Assembly: GCA_959347315.1 (NCBI GenBank)
Contig: OY365811.1
Span: forward strand, 43,675,926 to 43,739,925
Length of the DNA stretch: 64,000 bases
Direction: 5' to 3'
Source: Bimastos eiseni
Taxonomy: Eukaryota > Annelida > Clitellata > Crassiclitellata > Lumbricidae
A program made the translations under genes and the position numbers. Below, in pieces: positions 11,925-23,284 of this stretch (its first letter is position 1; every line of letters starts with the position of its first letter). The notes beneath the pieces are model-generated. The model did not search any database, was not told where the DNA came from, and saw only the letters and a list, made by a program, of their open reading frames with translations.

Positions 11925-13165
11925 CTATTCTATTCTATTCTAGTTACGGATTTATAAAGCGCCTCTCACAGAACAACCTAATCAGATGCGCTCCCTGTGC
12001 GAAAAACCCCTAGAGAAAAGAAAAGCCCTAAGAGAACGAGCAGAAACAGTTGTGCTACTAGATAAGATTGCAGCACTAGTCACAGCTGGAAGACTGTTCC
12101 ATAGTAAAGGACCAACAGAGGCATAGGCACGATGCTGAGCTGTGGCAGTTCTAGACTGTGGTACTAGAAGATCGTGACGGTCTAAAGAACGAAGAGAACG
12201 TCCGGTGGTAGCTGAGATAGGTTTCCTGATAAGATCACAAAGATAGCGTTGAGCTTGGCCCAGCAACGCTTTAAATGTAAGAAAGGGAACTTTGAAATGA
12301 ATTCTATCAGTCAAGGGAAGCCAATGAAGATGTTGAGTCATGAAAGTAGAAATATGTGAGAAACTTGGAAGACGGGCGATCAAACGAGCAGCTGCATTGA
12401 GTACAGACTGGAGCGGAGTGAGGCGGAGTTTTGGTAGGCTGATGAGCAATACAGTAGTCAATGAGGGAACAGATGAAGGCGTGAACCATGGACGAAAAAA
12501 TTGTCGAAGACACAGATCGTCGGATGGCGCGTATTCACTGCAAATGATAGAAGCTGGACCGAGAGAGATTAGAGATATATGCAGAGAAGGATAGAGTACT
12601 GTCCAGATTGCGGAAATTTGTAGAGAAACTAAACTGAGGGAACCGCTTGGCAAGTAAAACGTAATCAAGTTTAAGCAGCTGCTGGCGGGTGCCCAACCAG
12701 ATCAATTGAGTCTTGGAAGTATTGAGTGAGAGACTGTTTGAGGACATCCAACAGTTGAGATCAGCAGAGAGTGATTCAGCAGATTGGCAAAGAGCAAGTT
12801 GGTTGGAAGTGGAGTCATGCACGAAGGCCTGAGCATCATCATCAGCGTAGAGATGACCTGATGTCGAGTGCTTTTCAAAAAGGCGAGGAATATCAGTTGT
12901 AAACATGATATATAGAAGTGGACCCAGTACGGATCCTTGAGGTACCCCCAAATTGAACAGGTACCCAAGAACTGCGGGAGTCACCTAGGATGATCATTTG
13001 GGTACGATCAGTAAGATAAGAGCGAAACCAAAGAAGAGGGAGACCACTAAGACCAAAGGACGTTTCAAGGCGATGCAGAAGTATATCAAGGTCTACCATA
13101 TCGAATGCTGAAGATGCATAAAAAACTCTGCTCAACAGTGGCCACAGATTGATCTCTGGCTCCAT
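11925..13165 (-). mobile_element. L2/CR1-like LINE, 5'-truncated, with reverse transcriptase
   Basis: On the minus strand the pieces follow reverse transcriptase order: SSAFDMVDLDILLHRLETSF with LWFRSYLTDRTQ (13165-12985), then after a frameshift GVPQGSVLGPLLYIMF and the catalytic HLYADDDAQAF (12984-12535), then LNAAARLIARLPSFSHIS, LHWLPLTDRIHFK and LLWNSLP (12470-11982). The 3' end carries GCGCTTTATAAATCCG and a short (TAGAA)n tail, as usual for L2/CR1-like elements. YADD is intact but frameshifts and stops break the ORF. The endonuclease and ORF1 are missing. Confidence 0.88.
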
Positions 13166-13515
13166 AGAAGTTGTCTCTTAATTCTTCTCATCACTTTAAT
13201 TCTTTGTTCTCAGTTGATGCGGCTGATACATCCATTGGCTGCTGGATTCACCGGATGATGATAATGAAACAAAACTTCTATGAGGAGAGGAATGGGTCAA
13301 GAGGAAAGTAGGAGAAGGAAGAAGGAGAGAGGAATGGGAGGCAAAGGGAACGAGGGATTAAGGAGGAATGAGAGGGATGGCTGTCGTTGTTCTTCTGTGT
13401 TGTTTAATTGATTCTGTCTAATGACAAAGGGGTCTCGGTGCAATTAAAGACGATTCGTCTCAACTGAACCTCCTCCCGTTTCCTGTCTCCTTCGCCATAA
13501 TCGTAACATACCTGC

Positions 13516-14200
13516 GCCCCTTCTCTCTGTGTCTATTTCTCTGTCTCTCTGTCTTTGTCTCTCTGTCTCTCTGTCTTTCTCTATCTGTCTCTGTCTCTCT
13601 ATCTTTGTCTCTGTGTCTTCGTCTCTATTTAATTCCCTCGAAATTCAATTGATAGTTAATTGTCGTCATCATCTCAGTTGAATGGGAGCGGAGAATCCAT
13701 TAGAATTACCCTTGGCAAGGAAAGCCGCACCCATCTCACTTCCGCCATCATCACTACCACCACCTCCTCCTCCCCCTCCTCCTCCTTCTTTGCTTCCTAC
13801 TCCTCCTCCTTCCTCCACTGGTCCCTTGCTATGGGCTAATTATTCCCAATTCTGATCCTCCTCTACCTAAAAGTCGCTTAGGCCTAATCGCTCTCCACAA
13901 CCCTTGAACTCCCTCCCCTCGTCGTATGGGGGTGTGACTGTCGAGCACGTGACAAGGGTCAATGGGTCACCCACCTACTTACTCACCAACTTAAAACAAT
14001 AAACGACCGAAATATCACTTGACGCGCGATTAAATCAGCCCCACCTCTGCCTCGTGTCGTCCCCGACCTACCAAGCCCTGCCAGCCTGTTCTGTTCTCAT
14101 GACACCCCCTATCTCTCCAATTCCCACCCTTCCAACCAACCCCTCCCTCCACCTCCTCCTCCTCTTCCTCCTCCTCCTCCTTAGTGGCCAACTGGTCATT
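13516..14200. repeat. (TCTG/TCTC)n and CTC-rich pyrimidine tracts
   Basis: TCTCTGTCTCT repeats at 13525-13625, CCTCCTCC runs at 13751-13815 and CTCCTCCTC at 14148-14182. The stretch from 13166 to 14380 holds no gene signal that I can see. Confidence 0.85.
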
Positions 14201-14377
14201 AGAGACTGTGGACCCTGTAGGTTTTAATGAGTTCCACCCTCACTCATTTCGTCCTTTCTTCATGCCTTCCTACCGAAATATCCATTTATATCCATTTTCA
14301 TCCAATTCACAACCGAACTAATGACAGCTATTAACCCAACGCCCGACACCAAGCGACGACGCCCGACTCTAACCAAG

Positions 14378-14472
14378 GCAAAGATACAGGCAGCATAGTA
14401 AGGATACAGGCAGCAGGGTAAAGACACAGACAGCAGGGTAAAGACACAGGTAGCAGAGTAAGGATACAGACA
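14378..14472. repeat. 21-bp minisatellite, four to five units
   Basis: The unit is close to AAAGACACAGGCAGCAGGGT with GGATACAG and GTAGCAGAG variants. It creates a Tyr/Cys-rich minus frame that is not a gene. Confidence 0.9.
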
Positions 14473-15029
14473 CATCTCCACGAAAAGACCGACAGCTCCT
14501 AAGCCTCTCTCGACTCCGTCAGTGAGACCGATTCGCATGGTACCGATTCGAGAGCGTCACCTAACTCATCGCTTGGAGCGCCACAACCGTCTCCACCAAA
14601 ACAATCAGCGATTGGCGCAATCATTAGGCGCACAATTCTCTAATTGTTGATTGTATTATTGTTTAATTGGTTGGTTCTCAGTCGCGACTTAAACGCTACA
14701 AGCGAAGAAATAATGACGATGACGGCGTAAACTGTAATTATGTGGGAAAACGTGATGATGACGGTTGCGTCGGTTGGACACCTATTAATCATTGTAGACC
14801 TACATTGAACTGTCATTTAGAAAACGACAACCTTTGACCTTTTGAACCGGATCGATATGACTTGAGAGGAAGTCAAACTGCAGGGATCTTCTGACATTGT
14901 AGTCATTGGGCTTTGATCTGGAACCAATATGTTCCATATTCCATAATAGTTCGAAGAGATTTTGCTTTTATTCAAGCGAACTCAACAGTTCTGAATTGAA
15001 GCAAAGGAGATTAACTCCTCCTTCGTCTG

Positions 15030-15192
15030 ACTATGACTTGGACTCCGATTTCAATGACTTGGACTACGATTTCAATTACTTGGACTACGATATCTATGAC
15101 TTGAACTACGATTTCTATGACTTGGACTACGATTTCTATGACTTGGACTACGATTTCTATGACTTGGACTACAATTTTTATGACTTTGACTA
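15030..15192 (+). repeat. 21-bp minisatellite with open frame (YDFYDLD repeat)
   Basis: GACTTGGACTACGATTTCTA repeats with a 21-bp period about seven times. Because 21 is divisible by three the + frame stays open and reads YDFYDLD repeatedly inside a 95-residue frame starting near 14906. The repeat alone can explain it; no signal peptide, splice context or family supports a protein. Confidence 0.85.
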
Positions 15193-15317
15193 GTCGTTTC
15201 TATTGACTGAAGACATTCTCCATCGAACCACTCTTACGATTCAATTTAAAATATATTAATTCATATAACTCCAGTCTTCAGATTTAAATCCCTACCAGCC
15301 TCGTTTCAATCTATCTG

Positions 15318-15566
15318 TCTGTCATGACCCGACCCGACCTGACCCATCCAAAATGAACCCAACCCGACTTATGACGCCGAATATCTGACCTGACCCGACC
15401 CATGAAGTGTATGGCTCGACCCAATCCGACCCGACTCACCAATTTTACTTATATTAAGATCTTGAGTCAAATTCTACTGTCGTCAAAAGGCTACACAGTC
15501 TATTTAGACTGTGTAGCCTTTTGACGACAGTAGAATTTGCAGAGGAGAAAAAAAAATTGTAGTCCA

Positions 15567-15610
<44 letters not shown>

Positions 15611-16060
15611 ATAATATTGATATTTTGCAATCTTAATTATTAAACATATCCTTCATTTGTTCCATCATTTCAAATTACGGATGTGACTCTGTACGTAAGA
15701 ATCCTGCTCACATGCCCCAGTGTAACCTCAGTTCTCTGTCTTAGAAGACAATCGCTTTGGTCTGCTATTCCATTGCCTTTGAGATAGCCTTGTGGAATGT
15801 CATTTATTTCTCAATCATGTGCGCTTAGGGTCCCATGCCAACGAACGGATGCACAGATTCGAAGATGGAAGCTGCAACGAATCATTATGAAAAGCACAGA
15901 GTCGAAAAAATGGTTGATCGAAATGGGTCCGGGCTGCTTTCGACCCGACCCAAACCTACCCACCAGTATCTGAACCCGACACGAAACGCCTAATGTTAAG
16001 ATATTCGTGAACCACGTCGATCACACCCGATAATCGAGTCGACCCGACCCGTGGACAACT
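15318..16060. repeat. Repeat bounded by GACCCGACC clusters, holding a perfect palindrome
   Basis: GACCCGACC or near variants occur at 15325-15440 and again at 15945-16050, in the same orientation. Between them lie the palindrome at 15468-15539 and a (TA)n tract at 15571-15604. No protein-coding signal is seen. It may be one repetitive element with direct flanking clusters; the family is not recognised. Confidence 0.5.
15468..15539. repeat. Perfect palindrome, 35-bp arms, 2-bp spacer
   Basis: The left arm 15468-15502 begins CAAATTCTACTGTCGTCAAA; the right arm 15505-15539 ends TTTGACGACAGTAGAATTTG and is its exact reverse complement. The centre is TT. All 35 pairs match. Transcribed, it would fold into a long hairpin with almost no loop. 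Confidence 0.97.
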
Positions 16061-16194
16061 ATATATATATATATATAATGGAATTTATTAGTGGCTGAGG
16101 CGTCGTAAGAAACGTGCGCATTACGATTTGACTGAGGGTGATACATTGTATGTCTAGCGTTTGATTGGATGGAACAGGATGTTACTTGGTAGTG

Positions 16195-16370
16195 TTCAAT
16201 GGGGGGTGTTTGTTGGTAGTGTTCATTGGGGGGTGTTCATTGGGGTTGCTCATTGGGAGGGTGTTCATTGGGGTTGCTCATTGGGGGGGGGGTGTTCATT
16301 GGGGGTGCTCATTGGGGGTGTGCATGAATGGGGTTTGCAACTGTGCAAGCCATGCATGGGGGTGTTGGTC
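16195..16370. repeat. G-rich minisatellite (GTTCATTGGGGGTGCTC)n
   Basis: Roughly 17-25-bp units of GTGTTCATTGGGG and TTGCTCATTGGG repeat about eight times. Two short + frames come from the repeat. Confidence 0.85.
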
Positions 16371-16419
16371 GGTTGTAATGACCGGCGGACTATTTTGGCC
16401 ACTGATATCCATTAGCGAG

Positions 16420-17232
16420 ATTAGCTGCGAAGAGAGGCAGAGAGACAGAGAGACACAGGCAGAGAGATAGGGAGAGAGAGAGAGATGGATAGACTGACAG
16501 ACCGAGGCAGAGACAGAGAGACATAGAAGTCAAGATCGATGGCATTCAATTGGGCGTATAGTCATTCGCCCATCGATCCGTCACGTCTCTACTGCTCCCT
16601 CGCCATCTTTCCCCTTACTCACTCTCTTCGCTTATTTGTTTGTTTCCTTCTCTCCCTCTCTCCCTCCCTCACTCTCTCTCCCCTTCCCTCCTCTCTTCCC
16701 TCCTCTCTCTCTGTCTCTCTCTCTGTCTCTCTCTCTGTCTCTCTCTCTGTCTCTCTCTCTGTCTCTCTCTGTCTCTGTCTCTCTCTCTGTCTCTCTCTCT
16801 CTGTCTCTCTCTGTCTCTGTCTCTCTCTCTGTCTCTCTCTCTCTCCCTTTATCTCCTTCTGCCTGTCCGTCTGCCTGTCGGTCTTTATCTTCTTCACTTT
16901 AACCGGCGTAGATGTGTGTGTGTGTGTGTGTGTGTCTGCTGAGGATCGTTACGTGACTATCTTCATCCGTCTCTCACTCACTCACTCATCCATTCATTCA
17001 TTCATCCATTCATTCATTCTCTTCTCCTTCATTCATTTACTCCGGATTCCGATTTGCGCGAAATTGTCTCAGGGATCACGGGACCAATTACGACGACGAC
17101 GACGACGACGATGAGAGGTGGAGGGGGTTAGGGCATTGGACAGAGATCATCGACGAAACCATCGCCCTTCACCCCTCTACGCCTCCCTATATATGTCCCT
17201 CTCGATGCTCTGTCTCTCTGTCTCTCTGTCTC

Positions 17233-17301
<69 letters not shown>

Positions 17302-17560
17302 GCTTCCCTTAACGCCTCTCTCCATATGTCGCTCTCTATCTCCATCTCTGCTTCCCTGTCTGTCTCCTTTTCTGTCTGCCAGTCTGTATGCCTGTCTGGC
17401 TGAATCAGCCACCGATTCCCCTCCCACCAGTCTCTCTCTCTCTCTTCGACCAAAAAATGAATTAAATATCGACTTCATTCGCCGCGAAGTGAATGAAGAG
17501 AGAGCGAGGCAGAGAGAGACAGAGAGAGAGAGACAGAGAGACAAAGGGAGAGGACAAGAG
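16420..17560. repeat. Dense purine and pyrimidine microsatellites
   Basis: AGAGACAGAG repeats at 16433-16530; a long (TCTCTCTG)n tract at 16635-16860; (TG)n at 16913-16935; (TC)n of about 90 bp at 17210-17296; AGAGAGACAG at 17495-17560. The open frames of 60-190 residues here are all Ser/Leu or Arg/Glu low-complexity artefacts. Confidence 0.95.
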
Positions 17561-17601
17561 AGGCATAGGCTACGATTAGACAAACAGACCGATTATTAGG
17601 A

Positions 17602-17852
17602 TTAGGTGTCAAGGGAGTCCTTCCGTCGTAATGATGTTACAATTGAGCGCCATTCGACGTCGGCTCCTGCTGCGGAGGCTGCTGCTGCTGCTGGTGGTGG
17701 TGATGCTGGGGATGCGTGCGTGAGATGGAGCGACTGAATGGAACCAGAAGCGCCAGGATCTTTGGCGTAATTGGAGTCGTTAATTACTGGTGCGTTGGCC
17801 ATCTCTGAATTTGTGTTTGCGTCAGCAGACTCAGTATGAAGAGCGAGGGAGG
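17602..17852 (-). CDS. Probable terminal exon of an unidentified gene
   Basis: On the minus strand a good acceptor (a 30-nt pyrimidine tract ending GCTCCAG) precedes an open segment with two carried-over bases, 82 residues and a stop. The peptide begins SLALHTESADANTNSEMANA and ends ADVEWRSIVTSLRRKDSLDT. It is rich in Ser, Ala and Pro in the middle, with a charged, non-repetitive end, unlike the microsatellite frames around it. I do not recognise the family. Upstream exons should lie at higher coordinates on -; none was found with confidence. A methionine inside the exon at 17802 could also start a 66-residue ORF, but the splice reading explains more sequence. Confidence 0.5.
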
Positions 17853-17999
17853 CTGGAGCAGAGGAAGGAGAGGAAGGAGAGACTGAGCATCATTCTGGCC
17901 CTAATATCCTCTGCGTCGACCCGTCAACTGTTGTCGTTTGTCAGGAATTAAACAGATGGACGCACGCACTCACACACAAATCCATAAACCACCAAACGA

Positions 18000-18640
18000 T
18001 ATATATATATATATATACAGAAGGATGGAGAGAAGGATACAGAGGAGGATGAGGAGAAGCATGAAGAGAAGGATACAGAGGAGGATGAGGAGAAGCATGA
18101 AGAGAAGGATACAAAGGAGGATACAGAGGAGGATGAGGAGAAGCATGAAGAGAAGGATACAGAGGAGGATACAGAGGAGGATGAGGAGAAGCATGAAGAG
18201 AAGGATACAGAGGAGGATGAGGAGAAGCATGAAGAGAAGGATACAGAGGAGGATGAGGAGAAGCATGAAGAGAAGGATACAAAGGAGGATACAGAGGAGG
18301 ATGAGGAGAAGCATGAAGAGAAGGATACAGAGGAGGATACAGAGGAGGATGAGGAGAAGCATGAAGAGAAGGATACAGAGGAGGATGAGGAGAAGCATGA
18401 AGAGAAGGATACAGAGGAGGATGAGGAGAAGCATGAAGAGAAGGATACAAAGGAGGATACAGAGGAGGATGAGGAGAAGCATGAAGAGAAGGATACAGAG
18501 GAGGATGAGGAGAAGCATGAAGAGAAGGATACAGAGGAGGATACAGAGGAGGATGAGGAGAAGCATGAAGAGAAGGATACAGAGGAGGATACAGAGGAGG
18601 GTGAGGAGAAGGATTGAGAGAAGGATATAAAGAAGGATGG
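18000..18640. repeat. Purine minisatellite (GAGGATGAGGAGAAGCATGAAGAGAAGGATACA)n
   Basis: An (AT)n run (18000-18017) is followed by about 620 bp of alternating modules: GGATACAGAG and GGATGAGGAGAAGCATGAAG. Modules combine into 36- and 54-bp units in a shuffled order. All periods divide by three, so both strands carry long frames (230 and 249 residues, QRRMRRSMKRRI or PPLYPSLHASPH); these are repeat artefacts. Confidence 0.95.
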
Positions 18641-19223
18641 GGAGAATGACGGGAGATGGGTGAATCGATGGAGAGTATTATTACTGACAAACTAAATAAC
18701 TAACTGACTGAGCGAACTAATTAATTTGTATTTATTAATTTAATTATTTATGAATTTATTTGTAATTCTATCTTTAATCCATTTCGTCTGAGGCTGATTT
18801 TTGAACTTATCGGGTGCCATCTTCAGCCATGAAATTCACCCAGTTGGCGACTGATCCATCGCCGAGTGAGGCCGTGGTTATTACAACTAATGCACCTGAG
18901 TTGCATATTGAAACTAGCACAGACTTCAGATGGCGATTGTTATTACAGCGAATGTCATCGAGTGGAGGTGGATGTGGATGGAGATGGAGTTGGAATGGCC
19001 TTCTCACGGATTTCCTTTCTTTCTTCCTCGTTATCTTATTTCGTCTTTCTTCGCTTTCTTCCTTCCATCGCTCGTTCCTTGTATGCATGATGTATGTGTT
19101 AATGTGGGCATAATTAGGGGCTTCTATCTCCCTGTCTCTCTCTGTCTCTGTCTATCTCTCTGTCTGTATCTCTCTCTCGCTTGTCTCTGTATCTATCTGT
19201 CTGTCTGTCTCTCTCTCCCCCTC

Positions 19224-19284
<61 letters not shown>

Positions 19285-20626
19285 CTCTGTCTGTCTGTCT
19301 CTGTCTGTCTGTCTCTCTCTCTCTCTCTTTCTCTCTCTCTCATGTATTGTCATAAGTCATTATGCTCCTTCATTTCGTGTCTATACTCTGCTCTTTTGAC
19401 CCAATGTAGTAGAAGGGGTCATCCATCAAACACTCTTGTATTGCATCGTATACGTTACGTTACATCAGCTCCCTATAAGGTGCTATATACGTTAATGGCC
19501 AGATGCAAACATACTTGTACATATCTACGTATGCGTATTGAAACATTGGTGAATTGGAAACACATTGTTTGCCCTTAATAGTTGTGTTTTTAATGATTAC
19601 TTCATGATTGATGAGAACTAAATGTCTGCAATTGTTTGTCAACAGAAAACGATTTGCTTTGGAAAATTAGACGAAAAATTATGTCCTTAAATAAAACGAT
19701 TAACAAATGTAACATCATCAACTTATTTATCACCTGAGCAAATGATGACAAGATTTCAGTCTCTATCCTCGTCATCGTCATCATCATCACCGTAATCATC
19801 ACCACCGTCATCATCATCACCACCGTCATCATCATCACCACCGTCATCATCATCGTCATCGTCATCGTCACCGTCACCGTCACCATCACCATCATCATCA
19901 TCATCATCTGTTGCAGCAACGAGAGCATCCATGCACTGCACAACTAGTATAAAACAAACGGACATGCAGACAGACAGAGGGACATACATAGAGACAAATT
20001 GACAGAGTCATCTATTCATCTATCGTTGCTTCCAATCTGATTCTGTGAGTCGTCTGTTGTCAATAGGTGATGTCTGTGTTCGTCAGTTGACCAATGAGAG
20101 GCGAGCACCTGCCACTTGGCTCCTCCTCCTCCTTCCATCGCATCTAATACTCAATAGCCTGTCATCGTGGCCTGCGTGGCTGTCCGTTGCCACGCAGGCC
20201 ATCGACCGACCGATGACGGGCAGCGCAGGACAGGGCAGGCAGGGCAGGGCATAGGGCATGGAAGGGGCGGAGGGCCCCTCCGTTCCCCTTTCGACTACGA
20301 CGACCCATAATAGCGTCACCGTCGATATCGTTCAAATCAAAGGCCAGAGAGACGTTCAATGGACGAACATCAGATCGCTTAGCTTAGGAATTCACAAGCA
20401 AATAGAATAATTATGACAACAACAGCTGTTGTTGTTGCTGTTGCTGCAGTCGTAAGAAGAACAATAGGAGCGTGGTGTTGCACAACTTCTACCAATCAAC
20501 TGAACGACAACGGATACAACAGCTGTAGCTGCTAACAAAGTAGCATTGACAAAAGTAGCATTGACAAATGTAGCACCGACAAAAGTAGCATAGCTGGTCA
20601 AAAGTGGTCGAAAGAAGATACGTCAT

Positions 20627-20666
<40 letters not shown>

Positions 20667-20705
20667 TAAGTCATCCGCTGAGTGACTTTATTATTGATCA
20701 TCAGC
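18641..20705. other. 5' flank of the Gbx gene with microsatellites
   Basis: It contains (TCTG)n/(TC)n at 19125-19340, a CAT/CAC trinucleotide tract at 19766-19910, ACAAAAGTAGCATTG repeats at 20537-20590 and (GA)n at 20629-20660. A frame at 18829-19010 (beginning MKFTQLATDPSPSEAVVITT) looks slightly protein-like but lacks support. The Gbx promoter and 5' UTR presumably lie in the last part; no TATA box is evident. Confidence 0.5.
20168..20201. repeat. Perfect 13-bp inverted repeat with 8-nt loop
   Basis: TGGCCTGCGTGGC (20168-20180) is followed by TGTCCGTT and GCCACGCAGGCCA (20189-20201). It lies about 500 bp upstream of the Gbx start codon, possibly in the promoter or 5' UTR. A GC-rich stem like this could form in RNA. 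Confidence 0.9.
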
Positions 20706-21705
20706 ATGCATAAATCGTCTGTCTATACATCGTTCACCATAGATGCGTTGATCGGTCGGGGCGTTGGTCCTCCGTCGTCTGCCTTTGCTCTCCTCCACAA
20801 CATCTCATGCGCTATTCCGTCACTCGGGTTCGGTCACGTGTCCATCGATGATGATACGCGCTTCCTCCCCTCCACCCCAAACTCCTCATCATCAGCAGCA
20901 GCAGCATCCACTGGTCACCTGTTGGCCACTTGTCGTCCATCATCACAATCAGCATCACCTATCAATCATCACTTCTTCTGTTCACTTCAACCGCTGCAAC
21001 GGAAACACAGCGCATTCAAAGACGAAGAAGAAGAAGACGATGAGGACGACGACGACGACGACCTCTGGCGAAGGAGGAGGAGGAAGAAGAGAAATGAAGT
21101 AGGAGGATTAGGATTAGAGGAATCAGAGAAGAGGAAGGAGGAACCAGTAGGAGGAGGAGGAAGAGGAAACGACGAACTGCATGCATTCCACGTCTATAAA
21201 CCTCTCGTCAGATCTCGAAGCAACAATCGACGTCTATGTGAGGAGGAGGAGGAGGAGGAGGAGGAGGATGCGAGGGAGGAGGGTGGAAAGGGGGAGAATG
21301 GGGAGGAGAAGGAGGAGGGGGAGTTGGCCACAGTCACACCAGAGGTTGCTATATCTTCGTTCTGGGAAGTAGATCGAAAGATGTCGAAGTTGGTGGACTT
21401 TGAAAGAGACTACGAAAGAGCCCCTCAAGCCATGTTTCCCTTCTCTCCTCCTCCTCCTCCTCCTCATATTCTGCCACCTGATCCTCACATTCCCTCTGTC
21501 GTGGCTGCAGCTGCAGACAGGATGATGCTCAGTGCAGACATCCGAATGTGGTCATCTAGCCTGGATGGTCAAGAGACGAGGTTCCTCCGAAGGAAGGCGT
21601 CCAACCGATCATATCCGGTCGCCAACGATCCATCGCCCTCATTCGCCAGGAGTGGCGGCGCAGGCGCCAGACAATGTCTGCGCAGAAGACGACACTCAAC
21701 CGATG
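20706..21705 (+). CDS. Gbx: Gbx homeobox protein, exon 1 (N-terminal part)
   Basis: This exon encodes the first 333 residues plus one base of a split codon. The start ATG at 20706 gives MHKSSVYTSFTIDALIG, close to the conserved N-terminal Gbx motif (S-x-F-S-I-D-S-L-I-G), an eh1-like sequence that recruits Groucho-type co-repressors. The rest is low complexity: Ser/Ala stretches, an acidic run near residues 108-119, a second acidic run near residues 179-187, and a Pro run near residue 250. The donor GTCAGT follows at 21706, leaving one base; exon 2 supplies two, so the reading frame continues exactly. An upstream in-frame GTG is not needed. The N-terminal region is longer than in typical Gbx proteins because of the low-complexity insertions. 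Assignment to exon 2 is inferred from phase, order and the N-terminal motif. Confidence 0.8.
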
Positions 21706-21756
21706 GTCAGTATATATGCAGTTGAACACCTATCCCCCCACCAACCCCTCCACATG

Positions 21757-21960
21757 GATCACCCGCTCCTCTATCACCTCTCAACCTCTACCCCTAGATC
21801 ACCCGCTCCTCCATCACCTCTCAGCCACCCACCCTCTGGATCACCAGCTCCTCCATCACCTCTCAAAGACCCACCACCCCTGTGTCACCCGCTCCTCCAT
21901 TAGCTCCCATCCACTCACCCCATGAATCACCCGCTCCTCCATTAGCTCCCCTACACCTCC
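21757..21960. repeat. Minisatellite (ATCACCCGCTCCTCCATCACC)n
   Basis: ATCACCCGCTCCTC occurs five times or more, separated by TCTCAACC, CCACCCTC or TAGCTCCC variants, in the first part of the Gbx intron. Pro/Ser/His frames across it are artefacts. Confidence 0.88.
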
Positions 21961-22129
21961 GTCGTTTGATCACTTATTCACCTACAGCTATTAATCTATT
22001 TGTTCTGCTCGATATCTTCTGTCAGATCTCAACAACGTATACGATTCAACTGATAGAATTGGTTCAACGATCATCATATAATGCACCTCTCCATGACTTC
22101 CCGTTCCCTGTGCTCCTCTCAATGTCCCT

Positions 22130-22352
22130 TCCTCTGTGTGTGTCTCTCTCTCTTTGTCTCTGTTTCTGTCTCTGTCTGTGTCTCTATCTCTGCCTCTGTC
22201 TTTCTCAGTCTCTGTCTCTCCTCTGTCTGTCTTTCTGCTTGTCTGTCTGTCTGTCTGTCTGTCTTGCTCTCGCTCTCTGTCTCTGTCTCTGTCTCTGTCT
22301 CTGTCTCTGTCTCTGTCTATGTCTCTGTCTATGTTGTTATATATATATATAC
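22130..22352. repeat. (TCTGTC)n and (AT)n microsatellites
   Basis: TCTCTGTCTCTGTCTC repeats with a 6-bp period at 22260-22330, preceded by mixed TCTG units and followed by a short (AT)n at 22336-22351. It lies in the Gbx intron. Confidence 0.95.
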
Positions 22353-22984
22353 TTGATGCCAATAGAAGTTGCTGACGACTATTTTTTGATTTGGGTTGAA
22401 ATGTTCAAGTTCTCCAACCGAGTCCTTCTTATCATCTAGAACGATCAATTGTCCATTCCTGCTTTATAACAGTCGACGACCCTCCGTCCCATAATCCGCT
22501 TAGGCTTTTCTGATCTCAATCACCCCACGCAGAGGCGTCGATCTGTGTTCAAATTGGGAGCACAATATATGAAAATGACTTACATTACGTTACACGTTAT
22601 CGACTTCAACGAAAAACGGCGTAGCGTACAAAAGTTAATTAAAATGAATTTCTATTCAATCATTAATGACTGTGCTAAACAATAATATTATAACCAATAG
22701 ACAGTAATTAAAGGTCCAAAAACGACAAACGACTGCGCAGTTAAGGGTTTTGGTAAACATTTTGAAGTTTGTTAACGATAATTCTCTAATACAAGAAATA
22801 TTCACTGTTTTGACTTTTGACCCTTTTGAGTGTTCAATGTAATTGGCTAGTACTGGTAGTAGCCTACCTTGCTAGTAAGTCCAGATTAGACTATTATTGA
22901 TGCAGTCTCATGCATATAAGCAATCAGACAAATAATGGTATTCGTCCAAAGGAAAGGTGCCGGTAGAAATTAAATTACATCTGT

Positions 22985-23205
22985 AATGCAATTAAATATA
23001 ATGTAATGGACAACTTATATAGCGTCACTCGACTCCAAATTTTCAATTGGCTCAAGACTCAACACATAGCTAAACGGAGAACAGAAAAGTCTTAAGGCAC
23101 TTGCGGAAGACAGGAGAGAGAAGAGAGGGCAACTCCTCCCAAAGAGGAAGGGGGGCTGCTCCAGCAGGTGGGACCCACGCAGTCATACTATGATTCATGT
23201 GATCA
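22985..23205 (-). mobile_element. LINE 3'-end fragment, L2/CR1-like
   Basis: Read on -, the sequence encodes GAAPLPLWEELPSLLSP and FRKCLKTFLFSV, matching the conserved LWNSLP...FKSLLKTFLF end of CR1/L2 reverse transcriptase proteins, and then ends with ACGCTATATAAGTTG, a typical L2-like 3' sequence. Only the last 200 bp or so of the element are present, inside the Gbx intron in antisense. Confidence 0.6.
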
Positions 23206-23284
23206 AAATGTTTGAATAATTTATATGTTGCTACTCTAAGCTTTAAGAAATTCAATGTTCTGATAAATTGAATATAACTAGAAA

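Noticed and set aside
14906..15193. 95-residue frame with YDFYDLD repeats as a secreted or structural protein
   Set aside because: A 21-bp minisatellite explains it; no signal peptide and the flanks are not coding-like.
17938..18690. 230-residue + and 249-residue - frames (QRRMRRSM / PPLYPSLH)
   Set aside because: The minisatellite has periods divisible by three, so open frames on both strands are expected.
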